Shown here piece by piece: positions 11,985 to 24,330 of a DNA stretch of 64,000 bases; the first letter of the stretch is position 1; the number at the start of each line of letters is the position of its first letter. The DNA is taken from assembly GCA_023525975.1 (NCBI GenBank), contig CM042038.1, positions 3,845,272 to 3,909,271 on the forward strand, given 5' to 3'. The notes beneath the pieces were generated by a model. That model was not told where the DNA came from and ran no database searches. It saw nothing but the letters and a program-made list of their open reading frames with translations. A program made the position numbers and the translations under genes. Source of the DNA: Smallanthus sonchifolius (taxonomy: Eukaryota; Streptophyta; Magnoliopsida; Asterales; Asteraceae).

Positions 11985-14865
11985 TCGGTAATATGTCTTC
12001 GGGTTCCACCCAAATCCAAAACTAGATTTTGATTTGTCGGTGATCACCGATGATTATTGTCCGTCAGTAATGTTCCTCGATGATACTCATTATTCTAATA
12101 GTGGAAGGAAACTAAAAGCTAATTACCATGGGTTTTGGATTTCACATTTTTCCCATGCTAGCAAAAACATTTGTCAAATACCCACTCATCTACGACTTCT
12201 CGGTTGATATACATTATTTTTTTAATAACTTTTAAGATACGATATTTTATAAAATTTCGAATATACCATTACAATACGCTTATTTTTTGTTAGTAAGTTC
12301 TATGGGAAACTCTAAGCGGATAAATGTACAACATCGCGACAACAAAGTTGAAAGAAAATTTGTGTGCAGTAAACAAATAGAAAAGCTTATTTGATTTTTG
12401 ATCCGGTTTTGAAAACATAACTCATTGCCCTTGCTCTACCAACTTGTCACAAGTTGTGAAACGTGTATACATTCACCAATCGTATCATTCTTGAGTCCCC
12501 ACAAAGATGCCTGAATGGAACCCACATGGGACTGTAATGTGACTATGTCCTTTAACCTTGGCCTTGCTATGCTCCACCACCTTTCTTTCATTCTTCAAAA
12601 AACTACATAATTTAATACCAAAATAATGCAAGTTTTTAAAAGATTATATATCTAAAAGTTTCAATTCTCAAAATGCATTTTAAGTATTAGTTTGGTTATA
12701 TTTTTATTAAAAACATTTTATTTTAAACAGAAGCTTTTGGACAAACCTAAAATTTTAAATTCTCAAAATATTTTTACCTTCAATAAAGCAAAAGCTTTTA
12801 AACATAACCATGTAAATTACTTGAGTTCATAGCCTTTCGGTGGCCCCATTCCCCTATCAATATCACCTTCTCTCTTTATTTTATTTTGGACAAACCTAAA
12901 AGTAGGTGTGTTTATTTGTTTTTTTTATCTAACGTATTAGTATTTTTATTTTACCTTTAAAGACAAACAAAAGAGTGATTATGGATATCTAATACTTAAT
13001 ATAATAAATATATAAAAACAGAACCCCACAAATTATTAAAAAAAACTAAAAAAGTAAGGCAAATGGTCTAACCTATAAAACTCTTAGATTAGGATTAGCC
13101 ATTTATATCGTTTGTTTGAAATAATATTGTTTAGAGATGAAGTATTTTATTTTACAACTCATATTTTCAACATTAAATTTTTTAAACTCAAATTTGTTTT
13201 ATTCATTTAATAATTCTTAGCATTCTAATTAGTATCAACTAATATGACTGGAAGCACCAAATAACTAAACTATTTAAGAAACCAGTAGTATTGTATAATC
13301 AAGTTTTATGGTTTAGTTATCGTTACATGTGTGTAAATAACTGAATCAAACCACCATTAAAACGTAACATGTATATATTTTTTAATTTTTTTTATAAATA
13401 ATATATTATGTGTTAAAAAAAGTTTTGTTACATTTTTTTAACTAATATGTAAGTGCATGCGTGGATCACTACAACAAATGCATCATTTTTTATGATGATA
13501 TAAATGTTACTAATAAATGATCATATGTTGATAATCTATTGTAACATTCTAGAAATAATAAAAGACTTCTCAAGGGTCGGAAATAATTCTAAGTGAAAGA
13601 AGACGGGTCTCAAAATGGAATAAGGAGGAAAGAATCAAAAGGGAATGGGCTCGTGGGCACGCGGGCCAAGCCATGGTTCGGAATGGGGAATGGCAAGGGG
13701 AGGGCTACAACCCTAGCAACCCCTCACCCTTCACACATTCACCCCTCATTTGCGATTTTTAGAGAGAAAGAGCTGGAATCAAGTCACGCTTGTTGCTACG
13801 AGTATCTCCACTGTCTACAAGCAAGAACTCCACGAGTTTGGGCTGATAAGAGGTAATCTTGGACCCCAAATATGAGTTTTTGTGTATTGTTTGTTTTCAA
13901 ATGATTTCAATAAAAGACGGGATTTTTACGTATGAGATGAGAAAACAAGCCAAAATATCTTAATTTAAACTGAAAATGGGACAGAAGAACTGGTTGTCAG
14001 CCAGAGTAGTCAAGCCATGAAAACAGAACAATAAGACCTTAGTATAGAAGGCAGTAATAACGGTAAATAGTAAAGGCACATGCTGGACATACTGCGTCGA
14101 AAGGGAAGTAAGTGAACCAAAAATGTTTATAAAGTATATTTAAGATTTTAAATATTTTTATAAATTAAAATGTTTATAAGATAAAAATAAGACTTTGAAT
14201 ATTTTTATAAACCAAGCCAAAGATTTTAACTTTGGGTCAAAGATTAGTGGAATGAACCTTCTTTAAGGAGATATTAATCAAATGAGAAAATAATTACTAC
14301 TGACTTTCTTACTGTTTAAGACATGATCAAAAACTTAAAAATCAGTGTTCGACTCATTCTAACAGATTTATTTTTTAGATAAAAAGTGGATCTGAGCATC
14401 CAAGGTCCAAACATGACATTGAATGTCTGGGTACTGGCCCACTTTTACCCCCTCTTTTTTTTCACTATTTAAACAACCATCCTTTTTATACTTTTGACTT
14501 CAATTTTGAAAAACTAAAACGTAAATGATAATATCCAAGTATTCTTAACTCGTATAGTCATATATCCTTTCAACTTGAGAGATCAAGATTCAAAGGTTTA
14601 AATGAGAACGAATGTTGGTACTGCTATCGTAATATTCATTATCAAATATTTTTGTCTATAAGTGGCGATCATTACCGAAGTCCGCGATAAATATAAAGGT
14701 GATTATTAACGATTATAGAGGTGATCACTACATAGACTGAAGAGACAATTGTAGAGGTGGTCACTACCCTTTTTTTTAACGGTAATTTGGATCACTGATA
14801 GACCACTGGCCCTATCCGATCATCTCCACCATCTTTAGGAAAAAATCCATCATAGGTGAGAAAAA
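11985..14865. other. Intergenic; possible CACTA end and LTR-like remnant
   Basis: No gene recognised. At about 13467 the sequence cactacaacaaatgc resembles the terminal repeat of CACTA transposons, but I found no matching opposite end. 13535-13860 is richer in GC, contains an 87-codon open frame without any known domain, and reads like part of a retrotransposon LTR. 13230-13440 resembles 5310-5520. 14781-14832 repeats the block at 7318-7368. Confidence 0.35.
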
Positions 14866-14999
14866 TGTTAGCATAATAAATCTGATATGGGCACATTTAG
14901 CTTTCTATTTAATGTTTACTTTGAGTTCATTTGTAAGCTAATCTTCATTTGTGTAATATAGAGACTCTATTTTTTCTCTGTCATGTTCATTTGTTAACA
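14866..14999 (+). repeat. 5' LTR of the small copia element
   Basis: 134 bp with TG...CA ends. It differs from the 3' LTR mainly by lacking a few bases in the gggccttagccc segment and by scattered substitutions. Confidence 0.85.
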
Positions 15000-15012
15000 T
15001 GGTATCAGAGCC
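15000..15012 (+). other. Primer-binding site (initiator tRNA-Met type)
   Basis: tggtatcagagcc directly follows the 5' LTR. This is the usual plant copia primer site, complementary to the 3' end of initiator methionine tRNA. Confidence 0.85.
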
Positions 15013-15239
15013 TACTCGATTCATGCTTGATTGAAGATTTTTGTTGTCGCTTCCGCTCCGTTGTTGATTCGTTCGTTGTTTGGTTGTTCGTTGTTGAAGG
15101 GTAGAGGCTTCCACGTCATGAACCTTCCACGTCATCTAGCACCAATGTTGATTCTCCTCTACCTCAGAGAAAGTCTACTCGTGCATGTAAGTCTACTCAA
15201 CTACCAGATTTTGCATACTCTACATTTTCTGCTTCATCT

Positions 15240-16660
15240 AGTTCTTTTATCGCGGGCATTCATCATCTGTCTGAACCTAAAGAGGTTGTCTCTGACCCTC
15301 TATGGCAGAATGCTATGGCTGAAGAGCTCACTGCTCTTCATCAGACTCACCAATGGGATTTGGTTCCTCTACCACCAGGTAAACATAAGGTTGGTTGTCA
15401 TTGGATGTATAAGATTAAGACAAAGTCTGATGGCTCTGTTGAACGGTACAAGGCCAGACTTGTGGCAGAATGATATTCGCAAACGTATGGTATGGATTAT
15501 GAGGAGACCTTTGCCCCTGTGGCAAAAATGATAAAAGTTCGTACTTTAATTGTTGTTTCATCCGTTCGACAATGGAAGATCTGTCAAATGGATGTCAAAA
15601 ATGTTTTTTTGAATGGTGATCTTCATGAGGAGGTTTACATGACTCCACCCCCGGGAATAGCTCATCAGCCCGGTGAAGTTTCTCGGCTTCGAAAAGCTCT
15701 ATATGGACTCAAACAGGGCCATCGTGCCTGATTTGAAAAATTATCTACAATCATCACTTCCCTTTGGTTTTCTTCCTAGCAATCATGATTCGGCATTATT
15801 TGTTCGATGTACGAATGCTGGACGCATTCTCTTGTCTTTATATGTGGATGACATGATTATTACAGGCGATGATTATGATGGTATTGAATCCTTGAAGGTG
15901 ACTTGGCCCATCGTTTTGCTATGAAAGATTTGGGGTTATTACGGTATTTTTTGGGGATTAAGGTAGCTCAATCTAAAAAGGGATATCTTCTCTCTCAGAC
16001 GAAGTACCTTTCTGATCTTTTTCAGCGTGCAAGACTTTCTGATAATAGAATTGCAGACACCCCTTGAAACCAATACACGTTACTCTCCCACTAATGGTGT
16101 TCCTCTATCTGATCCGAGCCTATATCGTACCATTGTAGACAGTTTGATTTATCTTACAGTTACTCGCCCTGATATCGCTCATGTTGTTCATGTGGTTAGC
16201 CAGTTTGTTACCGCTCCTACTTCTGTACACTAGGGAGCCGTTCTTCGTATTTTGAGATATCTTCGTGGCACTCAGTTTCAAAGTCTTCTGTTCCCCTCTA
16301 CATCTTCTCTGGAATTGCGTGCCTATAGTGATGCTGATTGGGATAGTGATCCTAATGATCGTAAATCCACCACTGTTTTCTGTATTTTCCTTGGTGATTC
16401 CTTAATCTCATGAAAAAGCAAGAAACAAGATGTTGTTTCTAGATCCTCAACTGAGGCTGAATACCGTGCTATGGCAGTGACTACATGTGAAATTGTTTGG
16501 TTACGATGGCTTATGGCAGACATGTGGGTAGTTGTTTTCTCGCCTACCCCATTACATTGTGATAATCAAAGTGCTATGCAGATCGCTAAGAACTTTGTCT
16601 TTCATGAACGGACAAAACTTATTGAGATAGATTGTCATTTTACTCGTCATCATCTTTAGC
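15240..16660 (+). pseudogene. Copia reverse transcriptase / RNase H remnant
   Basis: Broken coding sequence with stops and frame changes. Recognisable blocks in order: the start of the RT region (DPLWQNAMAEELTAL near 15295), YKARLVAE followed by a stop at about 15472, MDYEETFAPVAK, a QMDVKNVFLNGDLHEEVYM block, KALYGLKQ, and the catalytic YVDDMIITGDD (about 15840). The RNase H part has SDADWDSDPNDRKST, SSTEAEYRAMA and CDNQSAMQIAKN. At least four breaks separate these blocks, so it cannot make an active enzyme. Confidence 0.85.
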
Positions 16661-16804
16661 TCGGGACCATCTCACTTCCTTTTGTTCCATCAGCCTTGCA
16701 GATTGCAGATGTGTTCACCAAGGCTCAATCGGCATCTCGATTTCGTTTCTTGTGTGACAAACTCTCAATGTTTATTGCTATTGCATTGTGAGTTTGAAGG
16801 TGGA

Positions 16805-16944
16805 TGTTAGCATAATAAGTCTGATATGGGCCTTAGCCCATTTAGCTTTCTATTTAATGTTTGCTTTAAGTTCATTTGTAAGTTAATCTTAATTTGTGTA
16901 ATATAGAGACTCCATCTTTTCTCTGTCATGTTCATTTGTTAACA
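16805..16944 (+). repeat. 3' LTR of the small copia element
   Basis: 140 bp, TG...CA ended, preceded by a purine-rich stretch (gaaggtgga) that serves as the polypurine tract. Confidence 0.85.
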
Positions 16945-19109
16945 AAAACCCCCTAACCCAACCTGGACCCTCTTTTTTTGTCACATGTGAGACTTGAATC
17001 CAAGATCTCTCCATTTTAGTTAAGTGTTGGGTATACACCTTTGTCACTAGGCATAGTGGTTGTTCACTACCTTTCTAGTGAGATGTTCAAAGGGGGATCA
17101 CGTACTACCCGCTTAGTGAGACGTTCAATGAATGATTACAATGCGCTTAGTGAGACGATTTGTACACATGATCTTTACTGGTTAAAAGAAGACTAATGAA
17201 GAAAAAATGTTAGAGTGAGACCAAACTCAAAGTAAATTCTTGTGTTTACTCACCTGAACCACTATAAATTCTTGTATTTATATTGTGATATGTATCTAAC
17301 TCTTAACTCTATATTTATAATTGTTTAATCTTGATTTTCCAAAAAAAATCATCAAACAAATAAATAGAGAGTTATATAGAATTGGTCAAGAAGTTAAAAA
17401 TAATCTATTCACCCCTGTACATTCTTACATAATGTATTATGTGGCTCCTACTTCTCCTTTATAAATCAATTTACCTTTTATTTGGAATATTGTTGGATTC
17501 ATTAACTAAAATGTATTTGTATTAACCTAGGCCCGAGACTGATTGTTAACAAAACCACCTTGCACTATAGTTGAAAGAAACAAATTGTTAGTAACCGAAA
17601 CCAATTTGTTATGAAATCAAAAATCAATTATAATTCGACTCTGTCTTATAACCAAATCCACTCATTCTCACTATATACATAACTATACATGATAAACACC
17701 AATCAGCGAAGGTAGTATACATCCTAAATTTTGTAAGTTGTTTTAATAATATCTTCACAAAATAGGTTCTAGATTTTTTAAGCTTTTCAAAATATAGGTT
17801 ACGTATATGTGACATGTAAAGTTTAATTTCAAAACAAGCAACATTAACAATTCACAAACAACCAAACAGAGTTAAGTTCGTGATACACTTTCATACAAAA
17901 ACTTAAGTGATGTTAAACTTCATCATATGATGATTGAAACCGAGAGAGTCATCGACCAATCTTCATCCTTACAAATCGACCACCCTCCTCCTAAAATCGG
18001 CGACCAATATCTGAAAAACCCCTATTTCTAGCTTTGAATTCTGATTTCTCTTCAGAAAGCTTGCAAATAAATGGCGGAAATTCGAAACCAACAAAGGTGC
18101 AAAAGATCATACTTAACAGAGGTAAAAATTTAACAGCTAAATTTAACGTCCATCCATTTTGAACCAAAAGTGTAATAAGAGCATACCACAGGGGCCATCC
18201 GTGTAACTAACTCTTCCACGTTTGATTTTTCTATTTAGCCACATTTGGTCTCTCAATTAGACGAGTTTACCCCGAATTTATTATTTACTCTTACAACTCT
18301 ATAGTTAGGTTTTATTTTATTTATGGTTAATCTTGATTTTGACTAATATAAACCATATTTACACATTGAATGAGTATTTATCATTATAGAAAGCAAGACT
18401 TAAAATGTTTATAAATATGTATAAATATTAGAACTTTTAGGACAATGATTAACAAAGTTAGGAGACGAGGATGCCTTCAAATGTGAGTGGTGGCTGGCGA
18501 TCGACATTTAAAGATGGGTCAGTAGTGGTTGTTGATGAATGATTATGGCATCAATGGCCAGTGACACCAATAGTAGACGATTACTATGGATAGATGGTAC
18601 GATGAGAGGTAAAAGTGTAAAAGAATTTAGAAAACGGTTAAAACTCTAAACTTTTAAACTGTATTCGTAAAATAGAAAACTAAGCTCTTTCAATTTAATA
18701 AACTTTTTTCCTAAAAATTATCTATTTACATCTGTATTTTTTTCAAATACGAAACATTAATTTAATATTGTCATAAAGTGTATACGCGTCTTTCTTTATA
18801 AAATATGTACATTTTATTCGCATATCTAATGTAAAAACACATTCAATACAAAATCAATTTTAAATAGATAATCATAACAATCATGAGCACATAATACACT
18901 TGTAAGTTTGACGTATATAATATAAAGTTAGAAAGATAACGAAGTAAACGATTACATAACCGTCTTATATATATATCACATTTAAAACAAAATATACAAA
19001 CAATAAATTAATAGTCCCCAAATATTACAACAATAAATCAAAATAATTCAATTGTTATAATCACAAAAGATTAAACAGAGAGTTTCATTTTCATATGTTC
19101 ATGAAAGAA
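16945..19109. other. Intergenic, no gene seen
   Basis: AT-rich, with only short open frames lacking domains. 16945-17045 continues the repeat into which the copia element was inserted (it contains gtgagacttgaatccaagat, similar to 9210-9230). 17430-17640 shares fragments with 5514-5700. Confidence 0.35.
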
Positions 19110-20216
19110 TAGGGGTGAGCAAAGGGTCCGACCCTTTAGGAACCGAACCGACCCGGCTCTTAACCGGAACCTTGAAATCGGAAATTATGGAACATCGAAC
19201 CGACCCCTTTAAAGGGTATACGGGTAAGGGTCTTGCGGGTCCAAAGGGTCGGGTCTAAAGGTTCTGGCTGAGAACTTTTAAGTGATGGCAACTTAGTTTT
19301 TTAGCCCACTTTCTTGTTGGATCAGTTTTCTAGCGAACCAAATATGAATCAAAAGTAACCCATACAGTAATCGAATTAATCAAATATGAACCAAAAGTAA
19401 CTCGCTTGAAAACGCCCCCTCCATTTATTATGATACATGACTGTAGTTCATGCGATTAAAACACAAAGAGCCATTACAAATGGTGCATGCTATGTTTGTG
19501 ATACAAATTGTCGTATTAACCCGTGGTGCATGCTATGTTTTTCGCATTTATACAATAGCATACATGTATGCAGAGGCGGATCCAACTAGTAAATAGGGTG
19601 GGCTAATGCCCACCGTCCGTTCCAAAATAATAGTGGGTTTTAATAGACCAATGAACTTCTCAATGTTACTAATGAAGATGTAATCGAGCGTTTCTGAAAG
19701 ATGAAAACACGTAGAGGACAATTGTAATCGAGATATATTTATATTATGTTTAAATACTTGATAAACTATATTATTTAATTGTCATTTCATTTTTTTCCTC
19801 CGTTCCTTTTTTATCCACCCGTATTCTGCCCCTTATACAAAAAATTTCTGTATCCGCCACTGCATGTATGGTTAATGGTTCTTTCTCGAAGATGAAGTGA
19901 ACCATTTCTTTCTTGGATCCTTAGGTTCTTTCTTGAAGATGAAGATGAAGTGACTTGTTCTTTCTTCACGGGTACTTTAGAAACTTTGTTTCGTTGCCCT
20001 ACAATATCTAGGTTTTCATAATTTATTTAAGATGTCAAGGTTCCAAGGTTCTTAAGGTTCGGACCCACGGTTCTATCCGGAACCGACCCGGACCCTTTAA
20101 TACGTGAAATCTCATAACCTTAAACCGACCCTTTTTGCTAGAAAGGTTCTAACCCATGGTTCTAAGGGTCGGGTTCGTGGTTCTCGAGGGTCGGAACCGT
20201 TTTTTGCTCACCCCTA
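19110..20216. mobile_element. Non-autonomous hAT element, 1107 bp, 8-bp TSD
   Basis: Ends are TAGGGGTGAGCAAA and TTTTGCTCACCCCTA in inverted orientation, with tgaaagaa at 19102-19109 and 20217-20224 as an exact 8-bp target duplication. Both subterminal regions are full of gggtc/gaccc and ggttc/gaacc words. There is no transposase. A second, smaller hAT is inserted at 19571-19862. Confidence 0.85.
19571..19862. mobile_element. Nested 292-bp hAT-type MITE
   Basis: Ends are CAGAGGCGGATCCA and TATCCGCCACTG (inverted). It is flanked by catgtatg at 19563-19570 and 19863-19870, an exact 8-bp duplication. It lies wholly within the hAT at 19110-20216, so it arrived later. A related end-like sequence (caccggcggatccagg) occurs near 38512. 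Confidence 0.8.
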
Positions 20217-20435
20217 TGAAAGAAAGACAAATATACAATTTATATGAATTTGTTCAACAGTTAAATGTCTTTGTTAAAAAAATAAATTGGACAAAGAATC
20301 TTTCCTAAAAATAAAAAAAAAGTGTTTAGTTTCCGTCTCCAACTGCCTTCAAAAATTTCCTTCTTTATTATTATGCCTATAAATTATTATGCCTTCTCTC
20401 TTGTCACCAAAATTTTACATTCAAAAAACTTCACC

Positions 20436-21185
20436 ATGGCCGTCGATGTTTGTGCAACCTCAAGCCCCAGACTCTCATTCTCCCATGATCTCCAAGACCA
20501 ATCATCACCGTCAGATCCCACCCATCCAATCAGATCAGACCAGCTCCTCCTATCACCCACTTTTGATTTCAACTTCTGCACCACCTCCAATCTCACCCCA
20601 GCAGATGAACTCTTCTCCAATGGCAAAATCCTCCCAACCCAGATCAAAAAACCCCAAATCACCCACACCCATCACCCCAAAACAAACCCAAATTCAGACA
20701 CACATAAGAAACGACTCAAAGAGTTCATCGAAGATCAAGATCAAGAAAATGACAAATCTTTAACGAGATCGTTCTGGCAATTCGGGCGAAGTGCGAGTCT
20801 TAATTATGATAGCGGAAAGGGGTTGAATCCAAAAGGGTTGTTGAGATCGTTATCGATTAAAAGTTTGGCACGAAGTAATTCGACTGGGTCGGCTTTGAAC
20901 CCGAAACGAAGTTCGGGTCAGAAGGTTGTTGAGAAGTCGAAGGATTCGATGTTTTTGAGAAGGTGTTCGAGCTTGAATCAACCGGCTCCGGGTTCTTCTT
21001 CTTCTTCTCAAGTGTATTATAGTTATCGGAATTCGAATAGTATGAAGAGTTGCAGAGAGGGTGTAAGGATTATTCCGGTTTTGAACATTCCGCCTGCTTA
21101 TAATATTTCCAAAGGGACGATTAATTTTTTTGGGTTTGGTTCGCTTTTTTGTAATGGGAAAGTTAAAAAGAAGACCAAATCTTAA
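20436..21185 (+). CDS. Ser-rich plant protein, MAKR-like, single exon, 249 aa
   Basis: Intact intronless gene. The ATG at 20436 is chosen because of its strong context (caccatggc) and the family-like start MAVDVC; the frame stays open upstream to a GTG at 20322 but without support. Visible blocks are a Ser/Pro-rich N-terminus, PADELFSNGKILP (55-67), basic KKRLKEF, SFWQFGRSASLN (from 113), a Ser/Arg segment with RSLSIKSLARSNSTGS, and a C-terminal RIIPVLNIPPAYNI followed by a basic tail (VKKKTKS). The DELFSNGKILP and SFWQF-Ser patterns resemble plant membrane-associated kinase regulator (MAKR/BKI1-like) proteins and related uncharacterised proteins, which bind membranes through basic stretches. 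The function here is unproven. TATAAAT at 20378-20384 is only 52 nt upstream, so the true start of transcription may lie elsewhere. Confidence 0.75.
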   Translation: MAVDVCATSSPRLSFSHDLQDQSSPSDPTHPIRSDQLLLSPTFDFNFCTTSNLTPADELFSNGKILPTQIKKPQITHTHHPKTNPNSDTHKKRLKEFIEDQDQENDKSLTRSFWQFGRSASLNYDSGKGLNPKGLLRSLSIKSLARSNSTGSALNPKRSSGQKVVEKSKDSMFLRRCSSLNQPAPGSSSSSQVYYSYRNSNSMKSCREGVRIIPVLNIPPAYNISKGTINFFGFGSLFCNGKVKKKTKS

Positions 21186-21659
21186 GAGGAATTTGTGTTT
21201 TGTTTCTTGGTTGATGTAAGTATCTTGTTTTTGTTGTTGTAAATATGGTTTAATTGGTTAATTACTAGGTTATATTAAGAGAATAAAATGGATTGATTTG
21301 GAGTATCAACAAGTTTATAAGAAATTTTAGGTTTTTTTTAACCATTAGAATCCATTACTAGAAAATAGACGAGCCCTGATAACTAACAGGATCATGTAAA
21401 TCATAACTTACGATAGACATGTAGCCTTTAAGAGTTTATGCCAAAAAGCCAGGAAGCAATATTCGAACCTAAATCCGTTGGTTAAAGGAAATTAGGTGCT
21501 TAGTGGTGCGCCACCTTTAAAAGTTAAGAAACTATAATAATTGAGTAGTAATTCCTGAAAATTATGAAAACCGTCTTAACATTTTAACCGACAAGATAAC
21601 AGGTTCCGGTCTAACAGTTCTAACCAACTAGTCTTGAATATTTTTTTTGTAAGGTTTGA

Positions 21660-21704
<45 letters not shown>

Positions 21705-23903
21705 AACCTAACCATATTATTAATATTATTAAACCTCAACTTTTGAAGGTTGGAAATTATTACCTAACCAAAAGCTTAAGTCATAATTCAAATTATATAC
21801 TTTGCAAAATAATTAATATATAATAGCATGGCTACGTACTATGCAATTTTATAAAACATCTAAATGTCATTTTAAACGTCTTACGCATGAATCATCCAAT
21901 ATAAATAATGTTAAGTAGTTTTCAAGTGTTAGCTAATTAAAGTTTTATCTTTTTTTTATAGAACGGCATGCCGGTTAGGATGTTGCTAACCCCTCCTAGC
22001 CCAGCGTTCAAGTCCTGCCATAGAGGGTGTTCCTGAAATTATGAAGTGCACCTTGTGAGGATTGAACATGAGACCTCCACAGAAGGAAAGCCTTATGACA
22101 AAACCCTCTGACCACCTACTAATATTAATTCTTTTAACGAGTTGTGAAAATAAATAGTCAATTAAAACAATTAAAATATTTTGACAATTGATCTTTTTCT
22201 AGATTTGTCAAATTCTTTGAAAAAGTAAATTACATTAGAGGTTTGTGTATGGTTAAAAATGGTGGGAATAGATTTGTAACTTTGGTACAAAAATGATTAA
22301 ATGTGCATGAGCATGTCTAAAGGTTGGGGAACATAAAAACAAAGCATAATGCTTTCTCTTCTTCATCTATTTTCTTTTTTACTCTTGTTTTTTTCTTTAA
22401 AAAAACTTCCAATAATGAGATTTAATAAGATTATTGATAAATCATACACAATTATATGTTTATTAGTTTATAATTCACCACATTCACAATTTCAAAAAAC
22501 TGGGCTTTTTAAAAATTTTGAATAAATGCGAGGGAATTAGGATGTAAGTTTCAACCACAACCTCATTGGATCTATTCATTATTGTATGCCTCATATGCCC
22601 TTTACTACTTTAAATATTGAACAATTTTCTTCTTCTTCTTCTTCTTTTTTCTTTCTTTTCGTCTTTTTCTGACATTTAAAATAATTTAAATATAATTTTG
22701 TTTTAATAATTTAACTTTGGTTCTTTTTCTATTTTTTCATTTGTATTTATTTGAAGCTAATTATTGAAGTGTTCATAACAAGATTGGATCTAAAGTTTAT
22801 TTCATTTTTATAATTTTTCAATAATTGGGAGTAGCATATGTATGTATCAAATTATTTTCCTTTAAAAATAAATATGCTATCAAAAATTATAAATTTGTTA
22901 ATTTAAAATAATTTAAATCAACCCTAAGACTAACGTTAATATTTTGTAGTACAGTAATGCTTTTGAACCGAAGTTACGCAAATATAATAAATAATCAAGA
23001 AAATTTTGATTAATAAATTTGATTCCTACAATCGATGGTCAATAATGGTATACTCGATAAACTTAATTAAATTATATGGTCACTTTCTAATCCACATCAA
23101 ATCTTATGCTTTTGTAACCACATTTATTATATTTCTGTCGTTAATTGATTAAAATATGAAGAATACATATATATATTAAAACATATCAAAATTAGGTAAT
23201 TATTAGTCAAATTCTTTGTCGAATTATCGTCTTTATTTGTTTGTCATTTAAAAAAAACGAAACTAAAGGAGTTGTTTAACTTTAACATGAACTTGTCCTT
23301 TGTGTGCAATTGTGTAGAGCCAGTGTGGTGTCATTGTTCTTTACAACGGTTTTATTAGGGCTTGCTGGAAGTTTGAATTTACGGTAAAAGGAATTGACGG
23401 TTACGAAAAGGCGCAAATTCGACATATTCTTTATATGTGACTGGTTCATGGCTAATGTTTTATGATCGTTCTAAACTAGAAATTAAGCTTGTGCGATGCG
23501 ACGGGTTTTCGACTCTGTTTATAAATTTGAGTAACGAGGTTCGAAAACCTTGAGAGTTTATAAATTTGAGGGGGTAGAGTCAAGAACCTCGTTCTGAAAT
23601 TTTCGTTTCTTTTTTCCTTTTATATTTTGCATGGTCGAAAACTCTCAAGTTTATAAATTTTATGATTGTTTTAAAACTGTTTTCCAAATCGTTTCTTTTT
23701 CCTTTTACATTTTTATGATTGTTCTAAACTAGATTTTAAGTTGTCATGACTCTGTTCTGGAGATCGAAAAATAGATAAATTGCAACGTGAATAGGAATTA
23801 ACATTGATACTACAAATTCGTTAAAGAAATTTGTAACAAAGTAAAAACAAATAAAAATAGGAAAAGATAATTTTTATAAACGAATATAAAAAAAAGGTAA
23901 AAA
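21186..23903. other. Intergenic with microsatellite and fragments
   Basis: No gene seen. 21960-22130 has a tRNA-like word (gcgttcaagtcctgcc) within a possible old SINE. There is a TTC-rich run near 22630. From 23500 onward, words such as gagagtttataaatttgag recur irregularly and lead into the tandem repeat at 23904. Confidence 0.4.
21661..21702. repeat. (AAT)n microsatellite
   Basis: About fourteen uninterrupted AAT units. Confidence 0.95.
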
Positions 23904-24330
23904 GAAAAAGAAACGAAATTTGAGGGGTAAACTTGAGAGTTTATAAATTTGAAGGGTAGATTTAAGAGTTTTGTGTAGGGTTAAACATGAAACTTTTGAA
24001 ACTGGAGGGGTATATTTGAAAATGTAAAAAGTTAAGGGTGTAATTTGAAATTAGAGAAAGTGGAAGGTTGGTTTTGAAAGTTTGGTTGGTGGCTTTGTAA
24101 TGGCCACCACCATGCAAAATGTAAAAGGAAAAAGAAACGAAATTTAAGAGGTAAACTTGAGAGTATAAATTTGAGGGGTAAGTTAATAATTTTGTGTAGG
24201 GGTAAAGTTGAAACATTTGAAACTAAAGAGGATTTAGAAAGTTGAGTGGCGTAATTTGAAATTACAGAAAGTAGAAGGTTAGTTTTGAAAGTTTGATCGC
24301 TGGCTTTGTATCGGCATGCAAAATGTGTCA
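23904..24330. repeat. Diverged tandem duplication, unit about 224 bp
   Basis: Two adjacent copies (about 23904-24127 and 24128-24330) begin with aaagaaacgaaatt and run in the same order through cttgagagt..taaatttga, gtaatttgaaatta, agttttgaaagttt and ggctttgta to atgcaaaatgt. They differ by many substitutions and small deletions. The minus strand has open frames in both copies, but these look like consequences of the repeat rather than genes. Confidence 0.7.

Larger units (their letters stand above)
14866..16944 (+). mobile_element. Internally deleted Ty1/copia retrotransposon, 2.08 kb
   Basis: The element has short LTRs (14866-14999 and 16805-16944), both beginning TGTTAGCATAATAA and ending GTTAACA. 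A primer-binding site follows the 5' LTR and a purine-rich tract precedes the 3' LTR. The flanks are A-rich (aaaaa on the left, aaaac on the right), compatible with a 4-5 bp duplication. A full copia element is about 5 kb; here gag, protease and integrase are missing and only worn reverse transcriptase/RNase H sequence is left. It is inserted in an older dispersed repeat (14760-14860 and 16945-17045). Confidence 0.88.

Noticed and set aside
13467..13482. CACTA transposon end (cactacaacaaatgc)
   Set aside because: No inverted partner or 3-bp duplication found; kept only as a note in the spacer entry.
13593..13856. 87-codon plus-strand open frame in a GC-richer patch
   Set aside because: Reads like part of an LTR rather than a protein; no domain and no splice context.
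20387..20763. Open frames overlapping the Ser-rich gene in other frames
   Set aside because: Shadows of the main frame, which has the better start context and conserved blocks.
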